Both the position numbers and the translations under genes were made by a program. A DNA stretch of 64,000 nucleotides. Source: Paenibacillus macquariensis. GTDB lineage: Bacteria; Bacillota; Bacilli; Paenibacillales; Paenibacillaceae. The notes beneath the pieces are model-generated. The model was not told where the DNA came from, searched no databases, and saw only the letters and a list, made by a program, of their open reading frames with translations. The stretch spans positions 124,001 through 188,000 of the forward strand of contig NZ_FTNK01000011.1 in the NCBI RefSeq assembly GCF_900156375.1. Reading direction: 5' to 3'. Of this stretch, positions 35,175-43,381 are shown piece after piece (the stretch's first letter is position 1; the number at the start of each line of letters is the position of its first letter).

Positions 35175-35400
35175 CTTGTTCTCCCATCATCTTTTTGATC
35201 AACATAACAATATGAAAGGAACCTAACACTAGCCCTGAAATGGTACCAATTGCGATCCAATATCTTGGTCCTTCCACCATACCAACCAACCATCTCGCTG
35301 CAAAAAAACCAATGAGAATGTAGGTAGCTAGGATGCCTCCAGCTCCTCCAATATAAAGAGCCATAAACCAAGGATTATCATTGCGTTGTGGGTTGTCCAT
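35167..35400 (-). CDS. atpZ: AtpZ-type small ATP synthase accessory protein
   Basis: 77 residues, two membrane segments (about 14-35 and 47-68) with GGILATYILIGFFAARWL and GLVLGSFHIVMLIKKMM, typical of the AtpZ/AtpI family; in alkaliphiles AtpZ-AtpI form a Mg2+/Ca2+ channel-like complex. First gene of the operon, directly after the promoter at 35418-35447. Confidence 0.85.
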   Translation of the reverse strand: MDNPQRNDNPWFMALYIGGAGGILATYILIGFFAARWLVGMVEGPRYWIAIGTISGLVLGSFHIVMLIKKMMGEQDG

Positions 35401-35417
35401 AGCATTAATCCCAACTT

Positions 35418-35447
35418 ATTTTACTGAATGACTGAAGAGTTTGTCAA
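35418..35447 (-). promoter_or_regulatory. Promoter of the atp operon
   Basis: Minus strand TTGACA (35442-35447), 18-base spacer, TAAAAT (35418-35423). Transcription would start almost at the atpZ start codon, so the leader must be very short, or a further promoter exists. Confidence 0.65.
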
Positions 35448-35454
35448 TCAAACG

Positions 35455-35490
35455 TTTTCATCGCATTAAAGCGTGAAAATGCGATGAAAA
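35455..35490 (-). terminator. Hairpin between wecB and the atp promoter
   Basis: TTTTCATCGCAT and ATGCGATGAAAA form a perfect 12-bp stem with a 12-base loop. The order of transcription places it before atpZ and before the promoter at 35418, and about 80 bases upstream of wecB-distal sequence. As wecB is transcribed away from it, it can only end read-through from unknown plus-strand transcripts or act as a structural/regulatory element upstream of the atp promoter. Confidence 0.4.
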
Positions 35491-35571
35491 CCATGTCGCA
35501 TATTCAGCAAATACAAGAAAACCGTACAGTATAACTGTACACTATTCTATTGATTAAAATATAGCATGATC

Positions 35572-36729
35572 TCATTTTTTTGTGAACATTCTGTGAAACT
35601 CTTCAGGACGTTCTTTTTCTAATCCAAAATTGTGAAGAATCGCATTGACAATTCTTTCTGACGCTCTTCCATCACCGTATGGATTAGCAGCCTTACTCAT
35701 AGAATCATACACCGCAGAATCAGTTAATAAACGCTTAGTCCATTCATATACTTTCTCTTCATCCGTACCTATCAATTCTAGTGTTCCTGCTTCGATTCCC
35801 TCAGGACGTTCTGTCGTATCCCGAAGCACAAGTACAGGTATACCATAGGACGGCGCCTCTTCCTGCAGCCCCCCAGAATCAGTCAAAATCAAATGAGTAT
35901 GAGGATAGAAATTATGCAAATCAACGACATCCAACGGTTCTATGAGTTTAATTCGAGGATGATTACCTAGAATCTCATGCGCTGGATCCTTAACCGCTGG
36001 ACTCGGATGAACCGGATATACAATAGCTACATCCTCAAATTCATCAGCAATTCGTTTAACAGCATTGAAAATATTACGATGTGGTTCACCCTGTGATTCT
36101 CTGCGATGCGCTGTCATCAAAATGAGTCTTTTTCCTGACGCCCAGTCCAATACTGGATGTTGATAATCTGGCTGTACAGTATATTGAAACACATCTGTAA
36201 CGGTATTGCCTGTGATATATATGCTTGTCTTTGATTTGTTTTCAGAAAGTAAATTGTTTGCAGACATATCCGTAGGCGAAAAATGTAGGTCCGCAATGAC
36301 TCCAGTTAGCTGACGATTCATCTCTTCAGGGAATGGAGATTGCTTATTCCACGTTCTTAATCCTGCTTCTACGTGACCCACTTTAATCTGCTGCATGAAT
36401 GCCGCATAACTAGCGAGAAAGGTCGTCAATGTATCTCCATGAACGAGTACAATATCAGGCTTAGCTTCGCGGAGCACAGGTTCAAGACCTGCCAATACAC
36501 GAATTGATATTTCGTTCAGTGTCTGACTTTCCTTCATAATATCTAGATCGTAGTCGGGCTTGATCTTAAATACCTCTAGTACCTGATCTAACATTTGACG
36601 ATGTTGCGCTGTTACACAAACAACCGATTCAATTCTGTCCGAGTGCTTCTGCAATTCAAGGATGAGTGGAGCCATCTTGATTGCTTCAGGTCGAACTCCG
36701 AAGATCGTCATTACTTTTATCTTTGACAT
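35572..36729 (-). CDS. wecB: UDP-N-acetylglucosamine 2-epimerase
   Basis: 385 residues; interconverts UDP-GlcNAc and UDP-ManNAc, supplying ManNAc for linkage units and SLH-binding wall polymer. Motifs: FGVRPEAIKMAPLI at the N-terminus, HVEAGLRTWNKQSPFPEE, YPVHPSP, LTDSGGLQEEAPSYGIPVLV and RDTTERPEGIEAGT. Also called mnaA. It has a GAGGGGG site before ATG and lies 21 bases downstream of upp, so these two are probably co-transcribed. The product is the donor expected for the TagA-type enzyme at 13.1 kb. Confidence 0.96.
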   Translation of the reverse strand: MSKIKVMTIFGVRPEAIKMAPLILELQKHSDRIESVVCVTAQHRQMLDQVLEVFKIKPDYDLDIMKESQTLNEISIRVLAGLEPVLREAKPDIVLVHGDTLTTFLASYAAFMQQIKVGHVEAGLRTWNKQSPFPEEMNRQLTGVIADLHFSPTDMSANNLLSENKSKTSIYITGNTVTDVFQYTVQPDYQHPVLDWASGKRLILMTAHRRESQGEPHRNIFNAVKRIADEFEDVAIVYPVHPSPAVKDPAHEILGNHPRIKLIEPLDVVDLHNFYPHTHLILTDSGGLQEEAPSYGIPVLVLRDTTERPEGIEAGTLELIGTDEEKVYEWTKRLLTDSAVYDSMSKAANPYGDGRASERIVNAILHNFGLEKERPEEFHRMFTKK

Positions 36730-36750
36730 AAATTGACTCCCCCTCTTTTC

Positions 36751-37386
36751 TTACTTCGTTCCGTATAGACGATCTCCCGCATCCCCTAATCCAGGGATAA
36801 TATAACCATGTTCATCCAAGCGTTCGTCCAATGCCGCAACATAAATATCTACATCAGGATGAGCATCCTGCACAGCCTTAACACCTTCTGGTGCTGCAAT
36901 GAGATTCATCATCTTAATCTGAGTGCAACCACGCTTCTTCAGCACATCAATAGCAGCAATAGCTGAACCACCTGTTGCAAGCATCGGATCGATAACAATC
37001 AATTCACGTTCCGTAACATCTGTTGGCAACTTCGTATAGTATTCTACTGGTTGAAGTGTCTCCGGATCGCGGAACAATCCAACGTGGCCTACCTTAGCTG
37101 CTGGAAGCAACTTAAGTACGCCATCTAACATGCCAAGTCCAGCTCTCAGAATAGGAACAAGTCCTAACATGCGCCCAGAAATAACGCGACTTTCTGTTGT
37201 AGCCACTGGTGTCTGTACTGTAACGGTCTCTAGCGGAATATCTCGTGTAATTTCATATGCCATTAAAGTAGCTACTTCATCAACAAGTTCTCGAAAGTCC
37301 TTAGTGTTAGTCTCTACATCACGAATAAAAGTAAGCTTGTGTTGAATCAATGGGTGATCACAGATCACCAATTTCCCTTGTCCCAT
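36751..37386 (-). CDS. upp: Uracil phosphoribosyltransferase
   Basis: 211 residues; converts uracil and PRPP to UMP in pyrimidine salvage. PRPP loop IDPMLATGGSAIAAIDVL and the C-terminal IPGLGDAGDRLYGTK uracil-binding segment are present. GGAGGG 7 bases before ATG. Stands between glyA and atp genes as in Bacillus. A full-length, ordinary gene. Confidence 0.97.
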   Translation of the reverse strand: MGQGKLVICDHPLIQHKLTFIRDVETNTKDFRELVDEVATLMAYEITRDIPLETVTVQTPVATTESRVISGRMLGLVPILRAGLGMLDGVLKLLPAAKVGHVGLFRDPETLQPVEYYTKLPTDVTERELIVIDPMLATGGSAIAAIDVLKKRGCTQIKMMNLIAAPEGVKAVQDAHPDVDIYVAALDERLDEHGYIIPGLGDAGDRLYGTK

Positions 37387-37750
37387 GGTAAGTCCCTCCG
37401 GTTAATTCATATGTCTTATTGTTGTTATTGGCTTTCAAACCTTGTCTATTATAGCATTCTGTAAAAACAATTTGCACCCACATAGATCGAAGTAACGAAT
37501 TACCGGCGAGAAAACCTCAGAATAATGATGTACTTACACTGACTTAACGTAACATTAAGCATTATTGTTGTCACCATATTTTCTTAAAATTGGATATTCA
37601 TACACTTCCGTTATAATATACCCACATATAGTTCCCAACTTACTTCAAAACAGATTCTAATAACTACGTTCTACTTTCCTCATAGTTTCATCCTATTCAC
37701 ATAAAGTTAAGCATGCTGAGTTGAATATTTTTTCAATAATGTTGTGCAAG
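37387..37750 (-). promoter_or_regulatory. Gene-free interval with candidate upp promoter
   Basis: No reading frame is convincing here. On the minus strand TTGGGA (37633-37638) and TATAAC (37610-37615) are 17 bases apart, the best promoter candidate for upp-wecB, giving a leader of about 220 bases with no recognised riboswitch or PyrR-like structure. The glyA terminator borders it on the right. Confidence 0.35.
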
Positions 37751-37783
37751 AAAAAAAGAACTGGAATAAATTCTCCAGTTCTT
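37751..37783 (-). terminator. Terminator after glyA
   Basis: Minus strand AAGAACTGGA and TCCAGTTCTT, perfect 10-bp stem, 8-base loop, then TTTTTTT. It ends the rpiB-ywlG-glyA region. Confidence 0.9.
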
Positions 37784-37803
37784 AGAATAATCCTTTGTAG
37801 CGC

Positions 37804-39051
37804 CTAGTATTTCAAATCGGAATATAGCGGGTATTGATCTGTTAACTCAGTTACACGTGCAGCAGCTTGCGCTAGCACCGCTTCATCTTCTGGGCTCTTA
37901 AGCGTTAGAGCAATGATCTTCCCAATTTCAACCATAGCCTTCTCATCCATGCCACGTGATGTTGCTGCCGGAGTACCTAGACGGATACCACTCGTTACGA
38001 ACGGGCTTGTTGGGTCAAACGGAATCGCATTCTTATTTACAGTAATACCGATTGAATCTAGTACCTTCTCTGCCAATTTACCCGTAATATTCACACTACG
38101 TGTATCAATTAACATCAAGTGGTTATCTGTACCACCTGATACGATATTCAATCCTTCACTAATTAGCGTCTCAGCCAACACTTGAGCATTCTTAACTACG
38201 TTCTGTGCATAAATCTTAAATGATGGATCCAAAGCTTCCTTAAGAGCTACAGCTTTAGAAGCGATAACATGCATTAATGGTCCACCCTGTGATCCTGGGA
38301 ATACAGCCTTGTCAATGGCTTGTGCCCACGGTTGCTTACAGATAATCATTCCTCCACGAGGACCACGAAGTGTTTTGTGCGTTGTCGTTGTTACAAAGTG
38401 TGCGTGTGGCACTGGACTTGGATGAACACCTCCAGCAACTAATCCCGCGATATGAGCCATATCTACCATGAATAGCGCGCCTACGTCATTAGCAATGGAA
38501 GCAAGAGCTTCAAAGTCAATCGTACGTGGGTATGCACTTGCACCCGCTACAAGTAAACGAGGACGGTGTTTGAATGCTAATTTACGAACTTCATCATAAT
38601 CAATTAGGAAAGTATCTTCTTGAACACCATAAGGAACAAAGTTATAAAGTAGACCCGAAGCATTAACAGGACTTCCGTGTGTTAAGTGACCACCATGCGC
38701 AAGGTTCATACCAAGGACAGTATCACCAGGTTTAAGCGCTGCAAGATAGACTGCCATATTTGCCTGTGCACCGGAATGCGGCTGTAAGTTAACATGCTCA
38801 GCGCCAAACAATTCTTTCGCGCGATCACGAGCGATGTCTTCTACGATATCGACGTGTTCACAACCGCCATAATATCTTTTACCTGGGTATCCTTCTGCAT
38901 ATTTGTTTGTTAGTACGGATCCCATTGCTTCCATAACTGCTTCACTTACAATATTCTCTGAAGCGATAAGTTCGATATTATTGCGTTGACGCTTAAGTTC
39001 TAAGTTCATAGCCTCTAGTACTGCTGGGTCATAATTACGTAATTGTTCCAT
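37804..39051 (-). CDS. glyA: Serine hydroxymethyltransferase
   Basis: 415 residues; PLP enzyme converting serine and tetrahydrofolate to glycine and 5,10-methylene-THF. PLP lysine in VTTTTHKTLRGPRGGMI; GYPGKRYYGGCEHVD and LQPHSGAQANMAVYLA are family hallmarks. GGAGG 9 bases before ATG. The one-carbon role fits control by the ZTP riboswitch found upstream of rpiB (40493-40612), provided transcription passes the 289-base ywlG-glyA interval with its large inverted repeat. Confidence 0.97.
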   Translation of the reverse strand: MEQLRNYDPAVLEAMNLELKRQRNNIELIASENIVSEAVMEAMGSVLTNKYAEGYPGKRYYGGCEHVDIVEDIARDRAKELFGAEHVNLQPHSGAQANMAVYLAALKPGDTVLGMNLAHGGHLTHGSPVNASGLLYNFVPYGVQEDTFLIDYDEVRKLAFKHRPRLLVAGASAYPRTIDFEALASIANDVGALFMVDMAHIAGLVAGGVHPSPVPHAHFVTTTTHKTLRGPRGGMIICKQPWAQAIDKAVFPGSQGGPLMHVIASKAVALKEALDPSFKIYAQNVVKNAQVLAETLISEGLNIVSGGTDNHLMLIDTRSVNITGKLAEKVLDSIGITVNKNAIPFDPTSPFVTSGIRLGTPAATSRGMDEKAMVEIGKIIALTLKSPEDEAVLAQAAARVTELTDQYPLYSDLKY

Positions 39052-39120
39052 GATAATGTTCCTCCTAAAAGTTTTTTTGGCTTATTACTATAATCCTTAC
39101 CTGAAAAACATTCGTATAGG

Positions 39121-39256
39121 ATGACCGCTACGATGACGAATTGTCCTTCCGATCGCTGTTGCCCTCTGATTTCTTGATTATATACCGCTATAGCGGTAGA
39201 AATCAGAGGACAAAGGCGAACGTTGTCACTTCTCCAGGACAATTTCGTCATCTTCG
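39121..39256. repeat. Large interrupted inverted repeat between ywlG and glyA
   Basis: Arms of about 60-65 bases share blocks in inverted order: GATGACGAA(A)TTGTCCT (39132-39147 with 39237-39252), CCTCTGATTTCT (39163-39174 with 39199-39210) and the central palindrome ACCGCTATAGCGGT (39184-39197). Intervening bases differ. The structure could fold as one long cruciform or RNA stem in the glyA leader. It looks like two inverted copies of a dispersed repeat, or a small non-coding inverted-repeat element; no terminal duplication is evident. Confidence 0.8.
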
Positions 39257-39340
39257 CTACTTCATGCATACTCCATTATTTTCGGTAAGTACTGATAATA
39301 GTTTTAACCCATTTTTTACTCGTCACTGCATTTTTTATAG

Positions 39341-39955
39341 TTAATCACAAGAATGAGAATTGCCTTGCTGAATAGAAGAGTTCTCTTCCAATCGATATTG
39401 CGCCCGCTCGCCGCCAATCAGCTTCGGACGAGTATAGGCTGCATTCACGCGTGCCTGGCCTATATAACGAATGCTCGGGCGAAAGGGTACTGCTACATGC
39501 CGTAAATGCATGCCAATCATGGTCTCACCGATGTCGATTCCGGCGTGTGCATCCACGCTTTCTGCAAGGCAAGGATCCAGCATATTCCGATACGCAGCAG
39601 AAGCCATTGAACCTCCTGCTGTAGGATAAGGAATCGCGGCTACTTCGGTCAAACGTAGTTCTTCCAAAAGTGTTCGTTCCATCACTAACGACCTGTTCAA
39701 ATGCTCGCAGCATTGAAACACAACATGAAAGCCAAACTCTTCTCGAACCTCTTCGATACCAAGAAGCAATTCGTTAGCTACTTCTAATGCCCCTGCTGTG
39801 CCTATACGGCTACCCGCTACTTCACTGGTGCTCGTACCTACTACGAGTAATTTCCCCGCTCCGAGATGAGCAACCTCAGCAATTTCACGAAGTACAATGG
39901 CTACTTGTTGTTTAAGTGAAGTACCTGCTGCTATCGAGCTTTGTTCCAGTTCCAT
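39341..39955 (-). CDS. ywlG: YwlG/TIGR01440-family protein of unknown function
   Basis: 204 residues. Conserved partner of rpiB and glyA in Bacilli. Recognised by LLVVGTSTSEVAGSRIGTAG near residues 38-57, FQCCEHLNRSLVMER, and the CLAESVDAHAGIDIGETMIG segment with GMHLRHVAVPFRP. The cysteines and His of CCEHLNR suggest an active site, but no activity is known. Start 39955 lies 13 bases after the rpiB stop, with a GGAGGGG site. Full length. Confidence 0.88.
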   Translation of the reverse strand: MELEQSSIAAGTSLKQQVAIVLREIAEVAHLGAGKLLVVGTSTSEVAGSRIGTAGALEVANELLLGIEEVREEFGFHVVFQCCEHLNRSLVMERTLLEELRLTEVAAIPYPTAGGSMASAAYRNMLDPCLAESVDAHAGIDIGETMIGMHLRHVAVPFRPSIRYIGQARVNAAYTRPKLIGGERAQYRLEENSSIQQGNSHSCD

Positions 39956-39968
39956 GCAGAACCCCTCC

Positions 39969-40424
39969 TTAGACTTGCGTATACCGATCTTCGATTCGCT
40001 TGATTTTGTTCACACGGTTGACATGACGCTCTTCTCCACTGAACTCTGTAACAAGCCATTCTTTGACGATTTCACAAGCTAAGCCAGGCCCAATGACACG
40101 TTCTCCAAGTGCAAGTACATTCGTATCATTATGTTCTCTTGTCGCCTTAGCTGAGAATGTATCGTGAACCAGTGCACATCGAATGCCTTTTACCTTATTA
40201 GCGGCAATACTCATCCCGATACCCGTCCCGCACACTAATATTCCTCGGTCTGCTTCACCCGATATCACCTGTTCACAAACAGGAAGAGCATAATCCGGGT
40301 AGTCAACAGCATCCGAACAATCGCACCCAACATCCACAACGACATGCCCCAATTCCTCAATAACCTTCATGATGTCTTGTTTCAAACGAATACCACCATG
40401 ATCTGTTCCTAAAGCAATCCTCAT
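39969..40424 (-). CDS. rpiB: Ribose-5-phosphate isomerase B
   Basis: 151 residues; interconverts ribose-5- and ribulose-5-phosphate. Motifs: ALGTDHGGIRLKQ (Asp-His), GILVCGTGIGMSIAANK with the catalytic Cys, and REHNDTNVLALGERVIG. It is the first gene behind the ZTP riboswitch and is followed closely by ywlG and glyA. Ribose-5-phosphate is the precursor of PRPP and thus of ZMP, which may explain the pairing. Family members also include allose-6-phosphate isomerases. Confidence 0.95.
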   Translation of the reverse strand: MRIALGTDHGGIRLKQDIMKVIEELGHVVVDVGCDCSDAVDYPDYALPVCEQVISGEADRGILVCGTGIGMSIAANKVKGIRCALVHDTFSAKATREHNDTNVLALGERVIGPGLACEIVKEWLVTEFSGEERHVNRVNKIKRIEDRYTQV

Positions 40425-40492
40425 CTGTCGAAAAACCTCCTAATTATTCCTCTTTTGCCTTGTACCATTATACCTCAAATGGCCAAAAGACG

Positions 40493-40612
40493 AAAAAAGA
40501 GCAGTCTACGGTACTCCGTAGAATTGCTCTTGTGCCCAGGCGACCGGCCGTATATCCCGATGCTCCATCGTGGTTAATCCACAGCGTCGCCAGTTACATC
40601 GGAACCGATTCT
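40493..40612 (-). promoter_or_regulatory. ZTP (pfl) riboswitch with intrinsic terminator, upstream of rpiB
   Basis: Reading the minus strand: GATGTAACTGGCGACG, then the hairpin GTGG-ATTAA-CCAC, the stem CGATG-GAG-CATCG with GGGAG-like core, GGGATATACGGCC, and the hallmark 3' end TCGCCTGGGCA (40533-40542). GGCGAC and GTCGCC close the domain. This order and these conserved bases are those of the pfl/ZTP aptamer. Directly after it, AAGAGCAATTCTACGG pairs with CCGTAGACTGCTCTT (40497-40531) followed by six T, a terminator expression platform. ZTP or ZMP, which accumulate when 10-formyl-THF is short, should prevent termination and raise rpiB-ywlG and possibly glyA. Confidence 0.9.
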
Positions 40613-40657
40613 TCTAAATTCATGATAAAACAAACGACGATGAAATGCAACGGTCAT

Positions 40658-41236
40658 TTAGCTAGGATTCACTTCTAACTTCACTAAGAAGCGATCAATC
40701 GCTGTACGTATTTCCGCCGCTGCCAATTCATAGTCTTCTCGCGATCCACCAAATGGATCTGATATATCGAAACTTGGAATGCGCTGTTGGAGCTCGATCA
40801 TCCGTTCCCTATTCTCCATAGGTTTACCCAATGCGTTGTCCATAGCCCAAGCCGCATATAGGGTATCCATCTCTGCAACATCTTGAAGTACCTGTTGATC
40901 ATCCTCAGCATATTCCTTCAATGTATAGATTTTACCCACAATTTCCGGGAAATTTCTAATTACATGTTGTTTATGAGCTTGCGTTAATGTAAGAATTAGA
41001 TCACTTTCACGTACGATATCTAGTCTCAATGACTGTGAAGTTATCTTGTCATCTATATTATGATCACGCAACACCGCTTCGGCATGTCGAGAGATAGGCG
41101 CCCCTTGGCTAGCAGCAACACCCGCAGACTGCACCTCAAGTTGCAAACCACGCTCTTTAGCTAATTTCCGGAGAATAGCTTCCGCCATCGGGCTGCGGCA
41201 TGTATTCCCTGTACATACAAACAAAATACGCAACAC
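40658..41236 (-). CDS. ywlE: Low-molecular-weight-phosphatase fold, protein arginine phosphatase
   Basis: 192 residues; LMW-PTP fold with P-loop FVCTGNTCRSPMAEAIL at the N-terminus and the general-acid loop ISDPFGGSREDYE. The Thr in GNTCRS (Ile in tyrosine phosphatases) is the residue that gives B. subtilis YwlE preference for phospho-arginine, so it should oppose the McsB arginine kinase. It is about 40 residues longer than B. subtilis YwlE, with extra sequence around 105-145 (QQVLQDVAEMDTLYAAW). Position between rpiB and mntP is conserved. Confidence 0.92.
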   Translation of the reverse strand: MLRILFVCTGNTCRSPMAEAILRKLAKERGLQLEVQSAGVAASQGAPISRHAEAVLRDHNIDDKITSQSLRLDIVRESDLILTLTQAHKQHVIRNFPEIVGKIYTLKEYAEDDQQVLQDVAEMDTLYAAWAMDNALGKPMENRERMIELQQRIPSFDISDPFGGSREDYELAAAEIRTAIDRFLVKLEVNPS

Positions 41237-41275
41237 GTATCTCCACCTCCATATATAAATCTTCTCTCTATTGTA

Positions 41276-41836
41276 TCAAATGATAAACATGAGTCCAAAT
41301 GCTAGTAATACCACGCCCCCGAGCGCCTCACCATAATCTCCAAGATTACTACTCACTTTCCGCCCCAGGAGAAGACCCATAATGGACATTAACCCACCGA
41401 AGAACCCGAAGGTTAGAATGGTCAACATCAGATCACTTTTAAACATGCCCAAAGAAACGCCTACCGAAAAGGAATCAATACTGACACTGAGTGAGAAGAG
41501 TATCATCCCTCCCCATGAACGATGATTGACAGGTTTGGCAAATCCTCCACGAAAAGCATTGAGAATCATATGGCCTCCAAGTAAGACTAGTAACCCACCA
41601 GCGACATATCCTGTAACTTTTCCCAGTAGCGAGCCCACGTATTGACCCGTGAACATTCCTAATAGGGGCATGATGATATGAAAGACACCGATCATTGTGC
41701 TGATTCTAAGAACGTGTACCAGTCGAATTCCTCTCATACCAATACCCACACCAAGCGAAAAGGCATCCATCCCCAACGCTGCCGCCATAATAAAAATTGT
41801 AATGAGCTGCCCCAATCCGGCAGAGTTCTCTAGCAT
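41276..41836 (-). CDS. mntP: Manganese efflux pump MntP
   Basis: 186 residues with six hydrophobic segments. Exports Mn2+; conserved acidic residues are seen in ALGMDAFSLGVGIGM and SIDSFSVGVSLGM, and FGFFGGLMSIMGLLLGR is typical. ATG 41836 has GGAGG 7 bases upstream; a longer frame lacks support. No yybP-ykoY manganese riboswitch is evident in the roughly 150-base gap before it. Corresponds to ywlD in B. subtilis order. Confidence 0.92.
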   Translation of the reverse strand: MLENSAGLGQLITIFIMAAALGMDAFSLGVGIGMRGIRLVHVLRISTMIGVFHIIMPLLGMFTGQYVGSLLGKVTGYVAGGLLVLLGGHMILNAFRGGFAKPVNHRSWGGMILFSLSVSIDSFSVGVSLGMFKSDLMLTILTFGFFGGLMSIMGLLLGRKVSSNLGDYGEALGGVVLLAFGLMFII

Positions 41837-41991
41837 GAGTATTCCTCCATGTCCGTTTGTACTTTCTTTTGTACAACCATATGCGGACAAGAAGTGAAAC
41901 ATGTCTAGAAACAGCACAACGCCTACGCTCACTGCAAGAAAAAGTATCCCGAACTGGGGTCATACTAGCAAGGAAGTCTCATAGATAATTA

Positions 41992-43203
41992 CTATTCAAT
42001 ATCGATGATCCGCCCACCCGCAGCTTTCACAAGTCGGTTCATAATCGCCTCGCCAAGCCCTTCTTCCGGACAAGCCTCAGACAGCATATAAGCCACACCC
42101 ATCTCATCAAAAAGTCGCAGTGATGTATATAACTTATGAGCCGCTTCAGCAGGAGTATCTATCGATCCGAGAGAAATAACTACATTCGCAGGATTCAAGC
42201 CATAGAATGGCATATGTTCTTCAAATGCAAGTAAACCCGTCACAGTTCCAACATGGCTAGCCTTGTCTAACAACAATTTAATCGAAGTCGCAACAGCTTG
42301 CGGTGAAGAACCCCTTACAATACTCAGCTCGCCCTGTGGTGCATAGTGCGTGTACTTCACCCCTGGAGAACGTGGAGCCTCAGAATCAACAGTCTTTACG
42401 TGCGCACTCCCAGTCATTAACCCTGGAGAAATCGCAGTCTGTGCTTCTTCGTCGGCTCCCCCTACAACAATAACGTTAGCACCCTTCACTTTCCCAAGTT
42501 GTTCTATCGTAATACCTCCGGGTCTTAACACTTGTATATCCCCATTTGAGAATACTCTTACTACTGTAGATTCAAGACCTACACCGGCTGGACCACCATC
42601 AAGAATCCCATCAATCCGACCGTTCAGGTCTTCTTGTACATGTGACGCAAGTGTAGGGCTTGGACGTCCTGAGCGATTCGCACTAGGGGCAGCAATGGGA
42701 CAATCTGCCCCTTTAATCAAGGCCAATGCAACCCTATGGTCAGGCATACGTATTCCCACTGTATCCAACCCTGCGGTCACACGAGTCGAGAGCACATTGG
42801 GACGTAGAGGGAGTACGATCGTAAGTGGCCCCGGCCAATACATGTCCATTAACGTGAGTGCGACAGGAGGAATGTCTGTAACAAGCTCCTCTAATTGCGA
42901 ACGCTCAGCAATATGAACGATCAATGGGTTGTCAGAAGGGCGTCCTTTAGCAGCAAATACCGCTTCTACTGCCGCTGTACTCCGAGCATCCGCCCCTAGA
43001 CCATATACAGTTTCAGTGGGGAAAGCCACGATCCCACCCTTACGTAAAAGTGCGGCTGCTTCACCCATAGCTTGTCGAGTAGTACTATCTTGTTTAGCAG
43101 ACTCTATACCTTCTTCAGATAAAGACTGCACATTCCAATAGGCCGTTGTCATTCCTATCCGCTCTGCTCTGTTATCCATTCCCTTATCAAGACTATGCGT
43201 CAT
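41992..43203 (-). CDS. ywlC: L-threonylcarbamoyladenylate synthase, Sua5 type
   Basis: 403 residues; makes threonylcarbamoyl-AMP from Thr, bicarbonate and ATP for the t6A37 tRNA modification. The YrdC domain (about 45-235) has GGIVAFPTETVYGLGADA, FAAKGRPSDNPLIVHI and APSANRSGRPSPT; the C-terminal Sua5 domain (about 270-400) has PRSPGVKYTHYAPQ. The start is uncertain: ATG 43203 has a weak site, and ATG codons at residues 9 and 18 are possible since conservation begins near residue 45. Equivalent of B. subtilis ywlC. Confidence 0.92.
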   Translation of the reverse strand: MTHSLDKGMDNRAERIGMTTAYWNVQSLSEEGIESAKQDSTTRQAMGEAAALLRKGGIVAFPTETVYGLGADARSTAAVEAVFAAKGRPSDNPLIVHIAERSQLEELVTDIPPVALTLMDMYWPGPLTIVLPLRPNVLSTRVTAGLDTVGIRMPDHRVALALIKGADCPIAAPSANRSGRPSPTLASHVQEDLNGRIDGILDGGPAGVGLESTVVRVFSNGDIQVLRPGGITIEQLGKVKGANVIVVGGADEEAQTAISPGLMTGSAHVKTVDSEAPRSPGVKYTHYAPQGELSIVRGSSPQAVATSIKLLLDKASHVGTVTGLLAFEEHMPFYGLNPANVVISLGSIDTPAEAAHKLYTSLRLFDEMGVAYMLSEACPEEGLGEAIMNRLVKAAGGRIIDIE

Positions 43204-43381
43204 TGTTATATCCCAGGCTTTCTATATAAATTTCAGTGTTGTTACTTTGCATTTGATATTCATTACATAGCGAAAAAGCGCGACCAAACCGGGGTAATAT
43301 CAAAAGCCTCCCGGCTGAAGCACTTAAGCTATCAATTTCTTTTCTATGTTAGCATAAAATCTAATGTAATTAAATTCTGAC

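Noticed and set aside
37387..37750. Riboswitch or PyrR-type attenuator before upp
   Set aside because: No conserved aptamer, anti-antiterminator or terminator before upp; the only clear hairpin is the glyA terminator.
39015..39344. Open frames on both strands over the ywlG-glyA interval
   Set aside because: They read through a large inverted repeat and overlap the glyA start; no ribosome site or homology.
40460..40678. 72-residue plus-strand frame over the region upstream of rpiB
   Set aside because: The DNA is a ZTP riboswitch and its terminator on the minus strand; the frame is incidental.
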